Source of the DNA: Streptomyces malaysiensis subsp. samsunensis
Lineage (GTDB): Bacteria > Actinomycetota > Actinomycetes > Streptomycetales > Streptomycetaceae
Direction: 5' to 3'
Length of the DNA stretch: 64,000 bases
NCBI RefSeq assembly: GCF_024519315.1
Contig: NZ_JANIIC010000046.1
Span: 1-64,000 of the forward strand
Below, one piece after another: positions 42,271-50,900 of the stretch (positions are counted from its first letter, which is position 1; every line of letters begins with the position of its first letter). Position numbers and translations under genes: made by a program. The notes under the pieces are model-generated. The model was not told the origin of the DNA, made no database searches, and saw only the letters and a list, made by a program, of their open reading frames with translations.

Positions 42271-42927
42271 ATGTCGGGAGAGAATTCGCCCACCGGGAAG
42301 CGCTCCGGCTCCGGCTCGTCGCCCGAGCTGCGGGCCTCTCATGCGGACCGGGACCGGGTGGTGGATGTGCTGCGTATCGCGGCGGGGGACGGTCTGCTGA
42401 CCGCGGACGAGTTGGACGAGCGCCTGGAAGCTGCCCTGTCGGCGCGGACCGTCAGCGCGCTGGCCGAGCTGACCGCTGACCTGCCGGCCGTGTCCGTTTC
42501 GACCGGCACGGCCGTAGCGGAGATCAAGGACGTACTCCGGATCAACGGGGTTCACAGTGGTGCGGTCAAACGCGTGGGGCGCTGGGTGGTGCCGCGGAGG
42601 CTGGAGCTGGCCACGGCATGGTGTGAGGTGACGCTCGACTTCACTCAGGCAGCGATCACGCAGGACACCTTGCAGATCGACATGAACATGGCGGGCAAGA
42701 AGCTGACGCTGATCACCAAGCCGGGCATCGTGGTCGATGCCGGTGCCCTGAGCCTGGTACACAGCAAGATCAAGAGTCGTCAGGCTCCAGACCACGGGAC
42801 GCCGATCACACTGCGCGTGGAGCTGGTCGGCACGATGATGCACGGCCGCGTCGTGGTGCGGCCCCCACGTCGGACGTTCGGGCAGTGGCTGCTGCGCAGG
42901 CCCACGTTCCTTTCTGCGGGCGATTGA
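42271..42927 (+). CDS. DUF1707 (SHOCT-like) domain protein
   Basis: A 218-residue cytoplasmic protein. Residues 20-70 are a DUF1707 domain (LRASHADRDRVVDVLRIAAG, LTADELDERLEAALSARTVS, LAELTADLP), a short helical module common in Actinobacteria and thought to mediate oligomerisation or membrane association. The rest is beta-rich (VLRINGVHSGAVKRVGRWVV, LTLITKPGIVVDAG), with no membrane helix. The ATG at 42271 has GGACGGAAG upstream. Function unknown. Confidence 0.88.
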   Translation: MSGENSPTGKRSGSGSSPELRASHADRDRVVDVLRIAAGDGLLTADELDERLEAALSARTVSALAELTADLPAVSVSTGTAVAEIKDVLRINGVHSGAVKRVGRWVVPRRLELATAWCEVTLDFTQAAITQDTLQIDMNMAGKKLTLITKPGIVVDAGALSLVHSKIKSRQAPDHGTPITLRVELVGTMMHGRVVVRPPRRTFGQWLLRRPTFLSAGD

Positions 42928-43483
42928 CTCCATCGCTGTGAACGGTCGGCGGGGCGGTCGCTGAGGTCTCCCGGGCTGGGCGACGCTCGGATATTGCGGG
43001 TGCGGCCGCCGCCGAAGTGGGCCTGGTCCCTCGCCCCACGCTCAGTGAGAACCTGCAAGAGCATCTCCGCGCCGCGGCGGTCCAGTTCGAGAGAGCCGAG
43101 CTTGTCGATTTCAAGAAGGTCAACGCGCCCGTAGCGGGCGAGGTCCGGGCGATCGTGTCGGCTGCCCGGGCCCGCATGGTGGGCAGCCGTAGCAGGCGGC
43201 AGGCGGTGTCGATCGCCGCGTCTGATGCCTGTGTGGTCAGCCGCCGGACGCCACCCGGGTCGTGTACTGGCTGATCGTCGACGGCTGTGTGGTCTGGGTG
43301 CCCGGGTCGCTCATGAAGCCGCCGCTGCCGGACTGGTAGGTCTGCCCGGCGTACAGCGGCGGCGTCCGGAACACATGGCGATGACTCCGTCGGCTTGACC
43401 AGCGCACCACTGACTTACCGGTTCGATCCGTAGTGCCATTCCAATAGGTAGATCCGAGGGTGTCACGACAGGAGGACCGTCGC
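42928..43483. other. 556-bp region with IS21 remnant
   Basis: Holds the IstB fragment listed separately. On the minus strand, 43264-43375 could encode PPLYAGQTYQSGSGGFMSDP and a Thr/Ser-rich tail ending at 43237; I cannot identify it. No intact gene is seen. Confidence 0.45.
43041..43220 (-). mobile_element. IS21-family IstB ATPase remnant
   Basis: Coding sequence in two frames: AIDTACRLLRLPTMRARAAD from the N-terminal part of IstB, then, after a frame change, RYGRVDLLEIDKLGSLELDR and RGAEMLLQVLTERG from the Walker B part of the ATPase. The Walker A segment between them is deleted. No istA or terminal repeats are visible. Confidence 0.65.
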
Positions 43484-43900
43484 ATGCCGGCAGCAGGCGA
43501 GACGGAGCGCGCCCCGAACATCGCCAAGGACGTATGGGATGCCGCGGGCCACCGCGCCAAGAACGAAGGTCTACCTCTTATCTGGGTAGCGTCCCGAGCC
43601 CTCACCGACTACGCCGCCGGGACCCTCACACTGCCGCGCACCTCTCCGAATCCTGAGGCGCGCAACCGGCGGGGCCGCACCATCTTCACCGCTGATGCCG
43701 TATGGCACGCGGCCGACGAACGCCGCGTCAAGGACACGGTCCGGTCCATGTCCGCCCTTGTTGAGATCCTGCTGGACGCCTACGCCCGAGGTGAGGTCCA
43801 CACCCACGTCCGCATGGTCACCACCGACCAGCGCGACGCCCTCGCCTCGCCGGCACCCCTGACGGCCCCACGGGCACCACGAGTCCCACACTGGCCGTAG
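43484..43900 (+). CDS. hypothetical protein, first gene of a three-gene TA-like module
   Basis: A 138-residue protein. The N-terminal part (APNIAKDVWDAAGHRAKNEG, then PLIWVASRALTDYAAG) looks like a ribbon-helix-helix type DNA-binding unit, and the motif VWHAADERRVKDTVRSMSAL looks like a second similar unit. The ATG at 43484 has AGGAGG eight bases upstream. Codon choice is slightly less GC-biased than in neighbours. It is followed 31 bp later by a DUF6247-like gene. It may be the regulator of the module. Confidence 0.65.
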   Translation: MPAAGETERAPNIAKDVWDAAGHRAKNEGLPLIWVASRALTDYAAGTLTLPRTSPNPEARNRRGRTIFTADAVWHAADERRVKDTVRSMSALVEILLDAYARGEVHTHVRMVTTDQRDALASPAPLTAPRAPRVPHWP

Positions 43901-43931
43901 CCTGACCGCCACTACCAAAGGAACGCCGCTC

Positions 43932-44276
43932 ATGACCGCCGCGCCGCTCGGCTCAGGGGCCGTGCCCCCCATGCCGGACAGGACGCCCAAAGCGCTCCGC
44001 GCCGCCATCGCCCAGCACGCGCCGCAACTCCTTGTCGACTTCGACCGGCACTGGCGTCGCGACATCGCCGACGCATACGACCTCGCACCGGTCCCCGCCT
44101 TCATGGCCCGCTGGTGGGGCGAATACGCCGTCTCCCGCGACCCTCGCCTGGAGGCGAAGGTGCACGGCCTGGAGGACGAGGCCGACCGGGAGCCCGACTA
44201 CGACCGCGCCAAAGCCCTCATCGAGGAAGCCGGAAACCTTCGCCGCCAGGCAGCCAAGGCGGAACCCGGCCAGTGA
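43932..44276 (+). CDS. DUF6247-like protein, antitoxin candidate
   Basis: A 114-residue acidic protein with PKALRAAIAQHAPQLLVDFD, RHWRRDIADAYDLAPVPAFM and a C-terminal charged helix (YDRAKALIEEAGNLRRQA). This resembles DUF6247 proteins, small Actinobacterial proteins seen next to RelE-like genes. Its stop codon overlaps the start of the next gene (GTGA), the usual translational coupling of antitoxin and toxin. The ORF uses an ATG 31 bp after the preceding gene with a short AAGGAA site. Confidence 0.65.
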   Translation: MTAAPLGSGAVPPMPDRTPKALRAAIAQHAPQLLVDFDRHWRRDIADAYDLAPVPAFMARWWGEYAVSRDPRLEAKVHGLEDEADREPDYDRAKALIEEAGNLRRQAAKAEPGQ

Positions 44277-44596
44277 CCGACGGTTTCATGGGGCCGCCAT
44301 GGCAAGCGGACTGGACCAAGAAGGCCGAGGAAGACCGCGACGCTCTCCCAGCAGCCGCCCGCACCCTGGTCCACGCCGCCCGCGCCGAACTGGTCACCGC
44401 CGTCGACCCGTATTTTCGGGGTATCGACACCGACCGGGACCTTCTGGCCGGGATGAGTGCGGAACCGGCCCAGTCCACCCGCCCCGGCGGTCAGCACGGC
44501 CTCTACTTCGACCACGGACGTGGTTGGCTGCGGTACCAATTCAGCAGGCGGACCGCCGACCCTCAGCTCGTGATCGAAGAGTGCTTCTGGCAGTGA
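44273..44596 (+). CDS. small protein coupled to DUF6247 gene, toxin candidate
   Basis: A 107-residue protein starting at GTG 44273 inside the stop region of the gene before it. It has a first helix (WTKKAEEDRDALPAAARTLV), then strands (GLYFDHGRGWLRYQFSRRTA) and ends PQLVIEECFWQ. Size and helix-strand order are like RelE/ParE ribonuclease or gyrase toxins, but no catalytic residue can be assigned. The role as a toxin is inferred from gene order and overlap only. Confidence 0.6.
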   Translation: MTDGFMGPPWQADWTKKAEEDRDALPAAARTLVHAARAELVTAVDPYFRGIDTDRDLLAGMSAEPAQSTRPGGQHGLYFDHGRGWLRYQFSRRTADPQLVIEECFWQ

Positions 44597-44953
44597 GCCG
44601 ATCCCACCGCTCGCTCCCCGGCGCCGGGTCCGGTGAGAACCGAAGTAGCCCAGGGCTTTCAGCCGCTGCCCCGCTGCCTGCGAGCTCAACGGGGCCTCTC
44701 CGGTCCCCAGCCGTGGCACCACCGCGTCCAGCAGCGGCCGGTGGAACAGCATCACGTCGGCCGAGGACCCGAGGCTGGGTTCATGGTCCGATCACGCCCC
44801 ACCCGGGCGTCGATGCCCGCTCCTCCACCGGCATTCGATGAGAACACTTCCCCGCCCTGTTCTGCTCTCCTCGGGCGGTGACGCCGCCCATCCCATCGGA
44901 TATCCCGGCCGGTCGCTGCCTCAACGGCAGCTACGGTCGAGAAGGAGCAGGTA
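44597..44953. other. 357-bp intergenic region
   Basis: No gene can be supported. On the minus strand 44600-44755 there is a coding-like stretch (MMLFHRPLLDAVVPRLGTGE, LKALGYFGSH) without start site support or known family. The last 60 bp should hold the promoter of the next secreted-protein gene. Confidence 0.4.
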
Positions 44954-45373
44954 ATGCGTACCTCTGCACGCCGCACCAGCCGTGTTCTCGTACTCGTCCT
45001 CGGCGCCGTAACAGCCCTGGCCGCTGTGTCCGGCAGCGCTTCGGCCGACGGTATGGACGCCCCGTACGCCCGCGCCGCCGCGAAGGTGGCCCAGGACGCC
45101 ACGCTCCTCGCCTCCAAGAACGTCGCATCGGTCACCCGGGGCACTGGCACGACCTTCGCGGGCGTGTACTGCGTCAAGGTTTCGGACCTCAACGTCAGCG
45201 ATGATCTGGCCGACGCAGCGATCGTCGCCACGCTCAGCAACTACCGGGGCGAGATCACCGCCATCGGCGCGCCGCATGCCTACTGCGGCAACGCTGCGGA
45301 CACGATCACGATCGTGACCAGCGACAGCGGCGGCAACCCTGCGGACAGGCCATTCACCGTCGCCGTGCTCTAG
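44954..45373 (+). CDS. small secreted protein of unknown function
   Basis: A 139-residue exported protein. The signal peptide covers residues 1-32 (basic start RRTSRVLVLVLGAV, cleavage near ASA-DG). The mature part of about 107 residues is rich in Val/Ala/Thr and has two Cys (GVYCVKV and AYCGNA) that may form a disulfide. AAGGAG lies eight bases before the ATG. The family is not recognised. Confidence 0.82.
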   Translation: MRTSARRTSRVLVLVLGAVTALAAVSGSASADGMDAPYARAAAKVAQDATLLASKNVASVTRGTGTTFAGVYCVKVSDLNVSDDLADAAIVATLSNYRGEITAIGAPHAYCGNAADTITIVTSDSGGNPADRPFTVAVL

Positions 45374-45397
45374 CCTCGCTCCTTCGTCTTCGTCGAC

Positions 45398-45417
45398 GGC
45401 CCGGCTGGTGTCGGGCC
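45398..45417 (+). terminator. short GC hairpin after the secreted-protein gene
   Basis: GGCCCG-N8-CGGGCC, 24 bases after the stop codon. The stem is short but GC-only and is the best terminator candidate before the next gene. Confidence 0.45.
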
Positions 45418-45663
45418 CTCGGCTGTTTGCCACCTACCGTCGTCCGGGGCCGGGGAGGTCGCGGGCCGTTGCGGTGTCGTTCCCGTGGCGCCGCGACGGC
45501 TCGTACCGCATGAGTTCTTGTGCGCGGCCGCAGTTGGGAGCCCGGTTGTCCGAAAAGGGTCCTCCGGCACACTGAACCTCCCCCGGGTATCGCACATCTT
45601 CAGGTGCGTAGGCGCGCATCGACTTCGCGCGCCGATTCGTATGTGAGGGGAACCCGAAACTTC

Positions 45664-46206
45664 ATGAAGAGCAAGCTGACCGCCGTGGCCCTTGCGGCCG
45701 TCGTCGTCGCCGGCACTGCCGCTACCGCCATCCCTGCCTCGGCCGCCACCGCCAAGGCCGAGCCGACCCGCTGTCACACCGCCGACCTGAAGGCCGGCTT
45801 CGCCATGGGGGATGACGCGAAGCCGGAGATGGAGCAGAGCGAGAAGCAGACCCAGGCGTACATCTGGTTCACCAACCAGAGCCAGCGCACCTGCACCCTG
45901 TCCGGCTTCGCCGGTGTCGACATGACCGGCGCCCAGGCGACCGACGGCACCTGGTCGCTGGCGCGCTCCTCCGAGAAGCCCACAAAGATGACCCTGGAGC
46001 AGGGGGACACGGTGGGCTTCAGCGTCAACCTGCTCCCGGTGGCCGGGTCCACACCGCAGAAGGAGAAGTTCGTTCCGGCGAAGTTCCTGGTCACCCCGCC
46101 GGACGAGACGGAGCACTTCACCCTGAAGTGGCCGTTTGGCGGCCAGATCCTCAAGCAGGACGGCGCCACCCACCCGGGCACCTACCTCAACCCGATCGGG
46201 CTGTAA
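45664..46206 (+). CDS. secreted DUF4232 protein
   Basis: A 180-residue exported protein. The signal peptide is at residues 1-28 (KSKLTAVALAAVVVAGTAAT, cleavage after SAA). The mature domain has TRCHTADLKAGF, LSGFAGVDM and VSVNL-type strands; the pair of Cys (RCHTADL, RTCTLSGF) is typical of DUF4232, an actinobacterial extracytoplasmic beta-sandwich. The start is ATG 45664 with AGGGGAA upstream. Function unknown. Confidence 0.88.
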   Translation: MKSKLTAVALAAVVVAGTAATAIPASAATAKAEPTRCHTADLKAGFAMGDDAKPEMEQSEKQTQAYIWFTNQSQRTCTLSGFAGVDMTGAQATDGTWSLARSSEKPTKMTLEQGDTVGFSVNLLPVAGSTPQKEKFVPAKFLVTPPDETEHFTLKWPFGGQILKQDGATHPGTYLNPIGL

Positions 46207-46436
46207 CCAACTGGGCGGCCGCTGAGTCGCCCTTCAGCGTCGCAGGTGGCCACCGCAGCGATTCCCGGGGCGAGTTGAAGCCTCCGGGTGGTGCGGTGGC
46301 CACGTCCGGCACGCGACACGCCCGGCCTTCTCGCCGGGGCCTGGAGGTTGTCCGGCACCAGATCTCCTAAGGCCCCGTGGGCAAACCGCGACGACCTCCA
46401 GCAGCCATCTCCAGCCTGGTCAAGGCCGTCGCCGCG

Positions 46437-47006
46437 TCAGCAGAAGGCCGTAGATGCTCGCACCTCGTCGAGTGCTTGTCGTGCGATCTCGCTGAAGTCG
46501 TCCTCGGCGGCCGTCCGGCTCCAGCGTTCGAAGGCGATCGTGGAGGCCAGCGCGCCGAGCTCCGCGGCCACGCGAGCGGTCAGGTCCGCGACGCCGCGCC
46601 GTTTGAGCGCGTCGGCCATTGATGCGATGAGGGCGAGGTTCTTCAGCGCTTCACGCTCTTGAAGTTCGGGGTTGGCGGCGATCACCGCCTGTCTGCGGGC
46701 GATGAATTCGCGGCGTGCGGGCGTGAAGACTTCTCCGCCGGCCGCGTCCAGCGCGTGAGCGACCGCCTCGAGCGGGCCGGCGGTTGCCGGTGCCGCGGCT
46801 ATCGCCTCGGCGAGCAGTGCGTTCATCGTGCCACCGCCGAAGAGCACTTCCCGCTTGTCCTGGAAGTGCCGGAAGAAGGTGCTCTTCCCCAGTCCCGCGC
46901 GCTGCGCGATGTCGATCACCGTCGTGTTCTCGTAACCCCGCTCGGCGAATAGCTCAAGGGCGGCGTGAGCGAGCCGTTCTGCCGCGTTCGGTTCCCAGCG
47001 AGCCAT
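46437..47006 (-). CDS. TetR-family transcriptional regulator
   Basis: A 189-residue TetR regulator. The helix-turn-helix is at residues 8-55 (AAERLAHAALELFAERGYEN, DIAQRAGLGKSTFFRHFQDK), with a helical effector domain after it. It diverges from an NADPH oxidoreductase gene across 86 bp that hold two matching operators, so it very likely represses itself and that gene. Confidence 0.92.
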   Translation of the reverse strand: MARWEPNAAERLAHAALELFAERGYENTTVIDIAQRAGLGKSTFFRHFQDKREVLFGGGTMNALLAEAIAAAPATAGPLEAVAHALDAAGGEVFTPARREFIARRQAVIAANPELQEREALKNLALIASMADALKRRGVADLTARVAAELGALASTIAFERWSRTAAEDDFSEIARQALDEVRASTAFC

Positions 47007-47019
47007 GGACGCAGTGTAC

Positions 47020-47065
47020 GGGACTCGGTCCCGTCACTCATGTTACGGTGATGGAACCAAGTCCC
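47020..47065. promoter_or_regulatory. paired TetR operators
   Basis: GGGAC-TCG-GTCCC (47020-47032), a perfect dyad, and GGAAC-CAA-GTCCC (47053-47065), an imperfect one. Each is followed by TCACTC after one base. Their centres are 33 bp apart, about three helical turns, between the divergent TetR and oxidoreductase genes. Confidence 0.75.
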
Positions 47066-47092
47066 ATCACTCGTTCTGTGAGGAGTCTGCCA

Positions 47093-48013
47093 GTGGGCCG
47101 AGCTGTGATCTACGAGACGTTCGGAGGCCCCGAAGTGCTGGAGCTACGGGAGGTTCCCGAGCCGCACGCCGGCCCGGGTGAGGTCCGCGTGCGCGTGACG
47201 GCCGCCGGACTGAATCCGATGGACTGGAGTATCGCCTCGCGACCAGAGGCGGCGGCGCGATTCGGCATCACCGTGCCGTCCGGCTTCGGGTCCGACCTCG
47301 CCGGCGTGATCGACGAGGTCGGCGACGGCGCCACGGGCTTTGCCGTGGGCGACCGCGTCTACGGCGGCGCCCTGGGTAGGGCGGTAGCGGACTTCGTGGT
47401 GGTCAAGCCCGCTGTCGATGCGCTGTGGCATACGCCGGAGGGCATCAGCGACGAGGTCGCGAGCACGCTTCCGGTGGCCGGCCTCACCGCTGCCGCCGCC
47501 CTGGCAGCGATCGGCCTGCGGCCCGGCGACACCGTCCTGATCGGGGGAGCGGCCGGCGGCGTTGGTGTGTTCGCCGTGCAACTCGCCAGGCTCGCCGGTG
47601 CCACCGTGATCGGCACCGCCTCGCCGGGCACGTTCGAGTTCCTGCGGCAGTTGGGCGCCGAGCCGCTGGCCTACGGCCCCGGGCTGGCGAACCGGGTCCG
47701 GGCACTGGCGCCAGGCGGGGTGACCGCCGCGACCGACCTGTTCGGCACGGAGACGGCCGAGGCCGCGCTGGCGCTCGGCGTGGCGCCCGCGCGGATCTCC
47801 ACGGTCGCCGCGGGCCCCAACCCTCCCGGCGGCGTACGCGCCACCGGCGCCATCGACGCGGCGACGGACGTCCCGGAGCAGATCACCGACGCGATCCTCG
47901 CCGGCAAGCTCACCGTCCCCATCGCCGCGGCCTTCCCGGTCGAGAAGATCCGCGACGCGGTGACGCTCCAGGCCGGACGCCACGTCCACGGCAAAGTCGT
48001 GGTCACGCTGTGA
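47093..48013 (+). CDS. NADPH:quinone oxidoreductase-like protein (MDR superfamily)
   Basis: A 306-residue zinc-independent medium-chain reductase. Domain 1 begins RAVIYETFGGPEVLELREVP and contains GFGSDLAGVIDEVG. The Rossmann domain has VLIGGAAGGVGVFAVQLARLAG at about residue 145 and ends HVHGKVVVTL. The start is GTG 47093 because AGGAG lies seven bases upstream. It is the divergent partner of the TetR regulator and is presumably induced by an electrophile or quinone. Confidence 0.9.
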   Translation: MGRAVIYETFGGPEVLELREVPEPHAGPGEVRVRVTAAGLNPMDWSIASRPEAAARFGITVPSGFGSDLAGVIDEVGDGATGFAVGDRVYGGALGRAVADFVVVKPAVDALWHTPEGISDEVASTLPVAGLTAAAALAAIGLRPGDTVLIGGAAGGVGVFAVQLARLAGATVIGTASPGTFEFLRQLGAEPLAYGPGLANRVRALAPGGVTAATDLFGTETAEAALALGVAPARISTVAAGPNPPGGVRATGAIDAATDVPEQITDAILAGKLTVPIAAAFPVEKIRDAVTLQAGRHVHGKVVVTL

Positions 48014-48285
48014 CCCCACCCGAATGACCTCACGTGGGCTCCTGATGAGCCGCTCCATGCCGCACCGCGCCTGTGCGAGCACAGGCGCTCCACCTTCGTC
48101 GTCGGCGTCATGGCCGAAGGCGCCGAGGGCCACCGGCCCCTCGCCGAGGAACCGGCCGATGTAGTGGACCGTGCGCATCCGCGCCGCCAGCCCAAGCCGC
48201 TGGAGCAATAGCGTGTTGACGCTTGAGGCCCGTCCGTGCGCTGTCCGGTCACCTGGCGGTGGCCGTTCCGGTGTGTCGGCTGCTG

Positions 48286-49362
48286 TCAGTGGCGCAAGGA
48301 CAGTGCGAAGGTGTCGGTGCTAGCTCCTCCTCCGCAGCTGGGGGAGCCGCCGACGAAATAGGCTCGGCCGTCCAGGTGCGCGGCGCCGAAACCGTGCCTG
48401 CTGCCCGGCAGGGCGGTGAGGCTCCTCCAGCGATCGACGCGCGGGTCGTAGAGGGTGACGTCGTCGAAGGTCTCGGTGCTGCTGCCGGGCCGGCATTCCC
48501 CGCCCGCGTAAACAACGCACCCGTCCATGACGACGGCAGCACCGGCGGATCGGGCCACGGGCAGAGGCGCGGCGCGCAGCCAGCGACGGGTGAGGGTGTC
48601 GAAGACGTCGTGCCGGGTGAGGTTGTCACCGACGTCCTCCACGCGCCCGCCCACGACGTGGACGCTGCCGCCGAGCACCGCCGTGCCGGCGTGGTCGCGG
48701 GCCTCGCCCGGCAGCGGCGGGGCCTGGCGGTAGGAGCCTGTGTCCGGTTCGAAGACATGGTGGGCCGATACGGTCCCGAACCCCAGTGACACGGGCGATC
48801 CCTCAGGTGTGACGACGCGGTGGGAATCGCGCCCGCCCATCAGATGCAGCCGTCCGTGTACGGCGGCGACCGCGATCGATCCGAGGGCGGTCGGCATGTC
48901 CGGCAACCGGCGCCAACGGTCTTCACGTGGGTCGTAGACGTAGGCGTCCGGCTGCGGATTCAAGTGCACGGCGTCGGTGAATCCCCCGAACGCGTACAGG
49001 CGTCCGCCCGACGCGGCCACACCCACGTGCGTGAGTGGCTTGGGCAGGGGAGCGTGGACCGACCACCGATCGCGTCGGGGATCGTAGCTGTGGACCGCCG
49101 TCGATGCCCAGACGGGGTTGGCTTCACCCTCCTGCACGGTGCCGCCCACGACGAACAGCCGCCCGGCGAGAGCAGCCGTGCCTACCTCCGCCCGCTTGAC
49201 CGGCAGCGGCGCCCGCGGCTGCCAACGCCCACTCGCGCGCCCGGAGGGCGATCCTGGCCGGGCAGCGGCTGAACCAGCGGTGCTGGACAACGCCGTGGCC
49301 CCGCCCGCGCCGGCCAGCACAGCCGCGACGAAGCGACGTCGTCGCATGCCGGGATCCGTCAT
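48286..49362 (-). CDS. secreted Kelch-repeat beta-propeller protein
   Basis: A 358-residue exported protein. The N-terminus is Tat-like (MRRRRFVAAVLAGAG). At least six Kelch repeats with GG and downstream W follow (RLFVVGGT..DRW, RLYAFGGF..DRW, RLHLMGGR, SVHVVGGR, CVVYAGGE..DRW, RAYFVGGS), predicting a six- or seven-bladed propeller outside the cell. ATG 49362 is favoured over 49365 by spacing to GGAG. Ligand and function are unknown. Confidence 0.88.
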   Translation of the reverse strand: MTDPGMRRRRFVAAVLAGAGGATALSSTAGSAAARPGSPSGRASGRWQPRAPLPVKRAEVGTAALAGRLFVVGGTVQEGEANPVWASTAVHSYDPRRDRWSVHAPLPKPLTHVGVAASGGRLYAFGGFTDAVHLNPQPDAYVYDPREDRWRRLPDMPTALGSIAVAAVHGRLHLMGGRDSHRVVTPEGSPVSLGFGTVSAHHVFEPDTGSYRQAPPLPGEARDHAGTAVLGGSVHVVGGRVEDVGDNLTRHDVFDTLTRRWLRAAPLPVARSAGAAVVMDGCVVYAGGECRPGSSTETFDDVTLYDPRVDRWRSLTALPGSRHGFGAAHLDGRAYFVGGSPSCGGGASTDTFALSLRH

Positions 49363-49505
49363 CATTCAACTCCATTTCCGAAGAACGAGGAGCGCGTCAA
49401 CCGGGCGCCACCTGCGTGAAGAAAAGTGCACCAGTCGGCCGCGGAGGCTGTCCAAGACCTCTTCGGGTGCCGCGATACCCGCCGGGTATCGTGCGGGAAC
49501 GGCCC

Positions 49506-49730
49506 GCGCCTGCTGCGGAATGCGCCCACGAGGGCGTGGTCGCCCAGGACGCTGCCGTCGGCCATCGTGCCGATGGTGAGACGGCCGGGACCCGTGGCCG
49601 CTGCGACGCGTGCGCGCATGTCCTCGGCCCGGTCCAGCAGCGCGCGTGCTTCCTTCTCCAGGCTCGCGCCGGAGGGCGTCGGCGCCACGCCGGCGGGACC
49701 GCGCTCGTAGAGGCAGGTGTGCGGGTCGGC
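49506..49730 (-). pseudogene. LysR-family N-terminal fragment
   Basis: Seventy-five codons read LYERGPAGVAPTPSGASLEK, ARALLDRAEDMRARVAAATG and PGRLTIGTMADGSVLGDHAL, the end of a LysR winged helix, its linker helix and the first strand of the effector domain. The first 40 residues and the rest of the effector domain are lost; the following sequence is in another frame. Confidence 0.65.
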
Positions 49731-49819
49731 TTCCAAGGCGGCTCCATGAGGAGGCCCGGTTGACCTTGGTGCTGACCGGCTCGGCGCCGATCACGGTTCC
49801 ATCGATCCCCGGGGCCGTA

Positions 49820-49866
49820 GTACCGCGGTACGACCCGCCAGGTGCGGATCAGTCCCCGGTACGACC
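49820..49866. promoter_or_regulatory. candidate operator upstream of the ABC/two-component operon
   Basis: A perfect 12-bp palindrome GTACCGCGGTAC (49820-49831) overlaps the first of two direct repeats GGTACGACC (49827-49835 and 49858-49866), 31 bp apart. It lies 90-130 bp before the ATPase start. Direct repeats at three helical turns are consistent with a response-regulator dimer site. Confidence 0.45.
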
Positions 49867-49952
49867 GAACCGGTGCGAATCGGAACCTAGCGTGGCCGGT
49901 GAGGCGTCAGGGGCGACGGACGGGCGCCGGTCTCCGACAGGAAGAAACGCGA

Positions 49953-50900
49953 ATGATCGACGCACAGCGGCTGACCAAGAGATACGGCGAGAAGACGGCG
50001 GTCGACCGGCTGGACTTCGCCGTCAGGCCGGGCACGGTGACCGGTTTCCTGGGGCCCAACGGCGCGGGGAAGTCCACGACCATGCGGATGATCGTCGGGC
50101 TCGACGCCCCGACCAGCGGCTCCGTCAGGGTCAACGGCCACCACTACGCCCGGCACACGGCACCGCTCCAGGAAGTCGGCGCCCTTCTGGAGGCGAAGTC
50201 GATCCACCCGGGCCGCTCGGCCCACAACCATCTGAAGGCGCTGGCGCTGACGCACGGGATTCCGCGTCGCCGGGTCGACGAGGTCATCGACCTCGCGGGG
50301 CTCGGCAGTGTGGCGAAGAAGCGGGCCGGTGCCTTCTCGCTCGGCATGGGGCAGCGGCTCGGTATCGCGGCGGCGCTGCTGGGCGATCCGCAGACGGTGA
50401 TGCTGGACGAACCGGTCAACGGACTCGACCCGGAGGGCGTGCTGTGGATTCGCAATCTGCTCAAGGGACTCGCCGACGAGGGCCGGACCGTGTTCGTCTC
50501 GTCCCATCTGATGAGCGAGATGGCCCTGGTGGCGGACCATCTCATCATCGTGGGGCGTGGCCGGCTGCTGGCCGACACCACCGTGGGTGACCTCGTCCGC
50601 GAGGCGGGCGGCGACACGGTGCGGGTGGCCACGCAGGACCCGGCCCGGCTGCGGGAGGTGTTGGCCGGTCCTGGTGTCGACATCACAGGCCGTGCCGGCT
50701 CGGAGGAGCTTCAGATAACCGGGCTGAGTGCCCGCGAGATCGGCCTGAAGGCGGCAGAGCACGGGATCGCACTGTTCGAGCTCAGTGCGCGGACGGTGTC
50801 GTTGGAGGAGGCGTTCATGAACCTGACCAGAGATGCCGTGGAGTACCACGGCTCCACGACCGGCATCGACACCCTCGCGGCCGACGGGAGAGCGGCATGA
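49953..50900 (+). CDS. ABC exporter ATPase (DrrA/BcrA-like)
   Basis: A 315-residue ABC ATPase. Walker A is GPNGAGKST at about residue 35, signature FSLGMGQRLGIAAAL, Walker B TVMLDEPVNGLDPEG and H-loop VSSHLM. The signature deviates from LSGGQ (SLGMG), as is common in this exporter class, and the C-terminal extension (residues 220-315) is usual for them. The ATG at 49953 has AGGAAG upstream. It is the first gene of a four-gene overlapping operon and is likely a partner of the next gene in lipid or peptide export or resistance. Confidence 0.92.
   Translation: MIDAQRLTKRYGEKTAVDRLDFAVRPGTVTGFLGPNGAGKSTTMRMIVGLDAPTSGSVRVNGHHYARHTAPLQEVGALLEAKSIHPGRSAHNHLKALALTHGIPRRRVDEVIDLAGLGSVAKKRAGAFSLGMGQRLGIAAALLGDPQTVMLDEPVNGLDPEGVLWIRNLLKGLADEGRTVFVSSHLMSEMALVADHLIIVGRGRLLADTTVGDLVREAGGDTVRVATQDPARLREVLAGPGVDITGRAGSEELQITGLSAREIGLKAAEHGIALFELSARTVSLEEAFMNLTRDAVEYHGSTTGIDTLAADGRAA

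Noticed and set aside
48014..48285. Minus-strand coding-like stretch (RMRTVHYIGRFLGEGPVALG)
   Set aside because: Possible fragment of an unknown gene, but there is no start, stop context or family that I can name. The 272-bp gap otherwise holds nothing.
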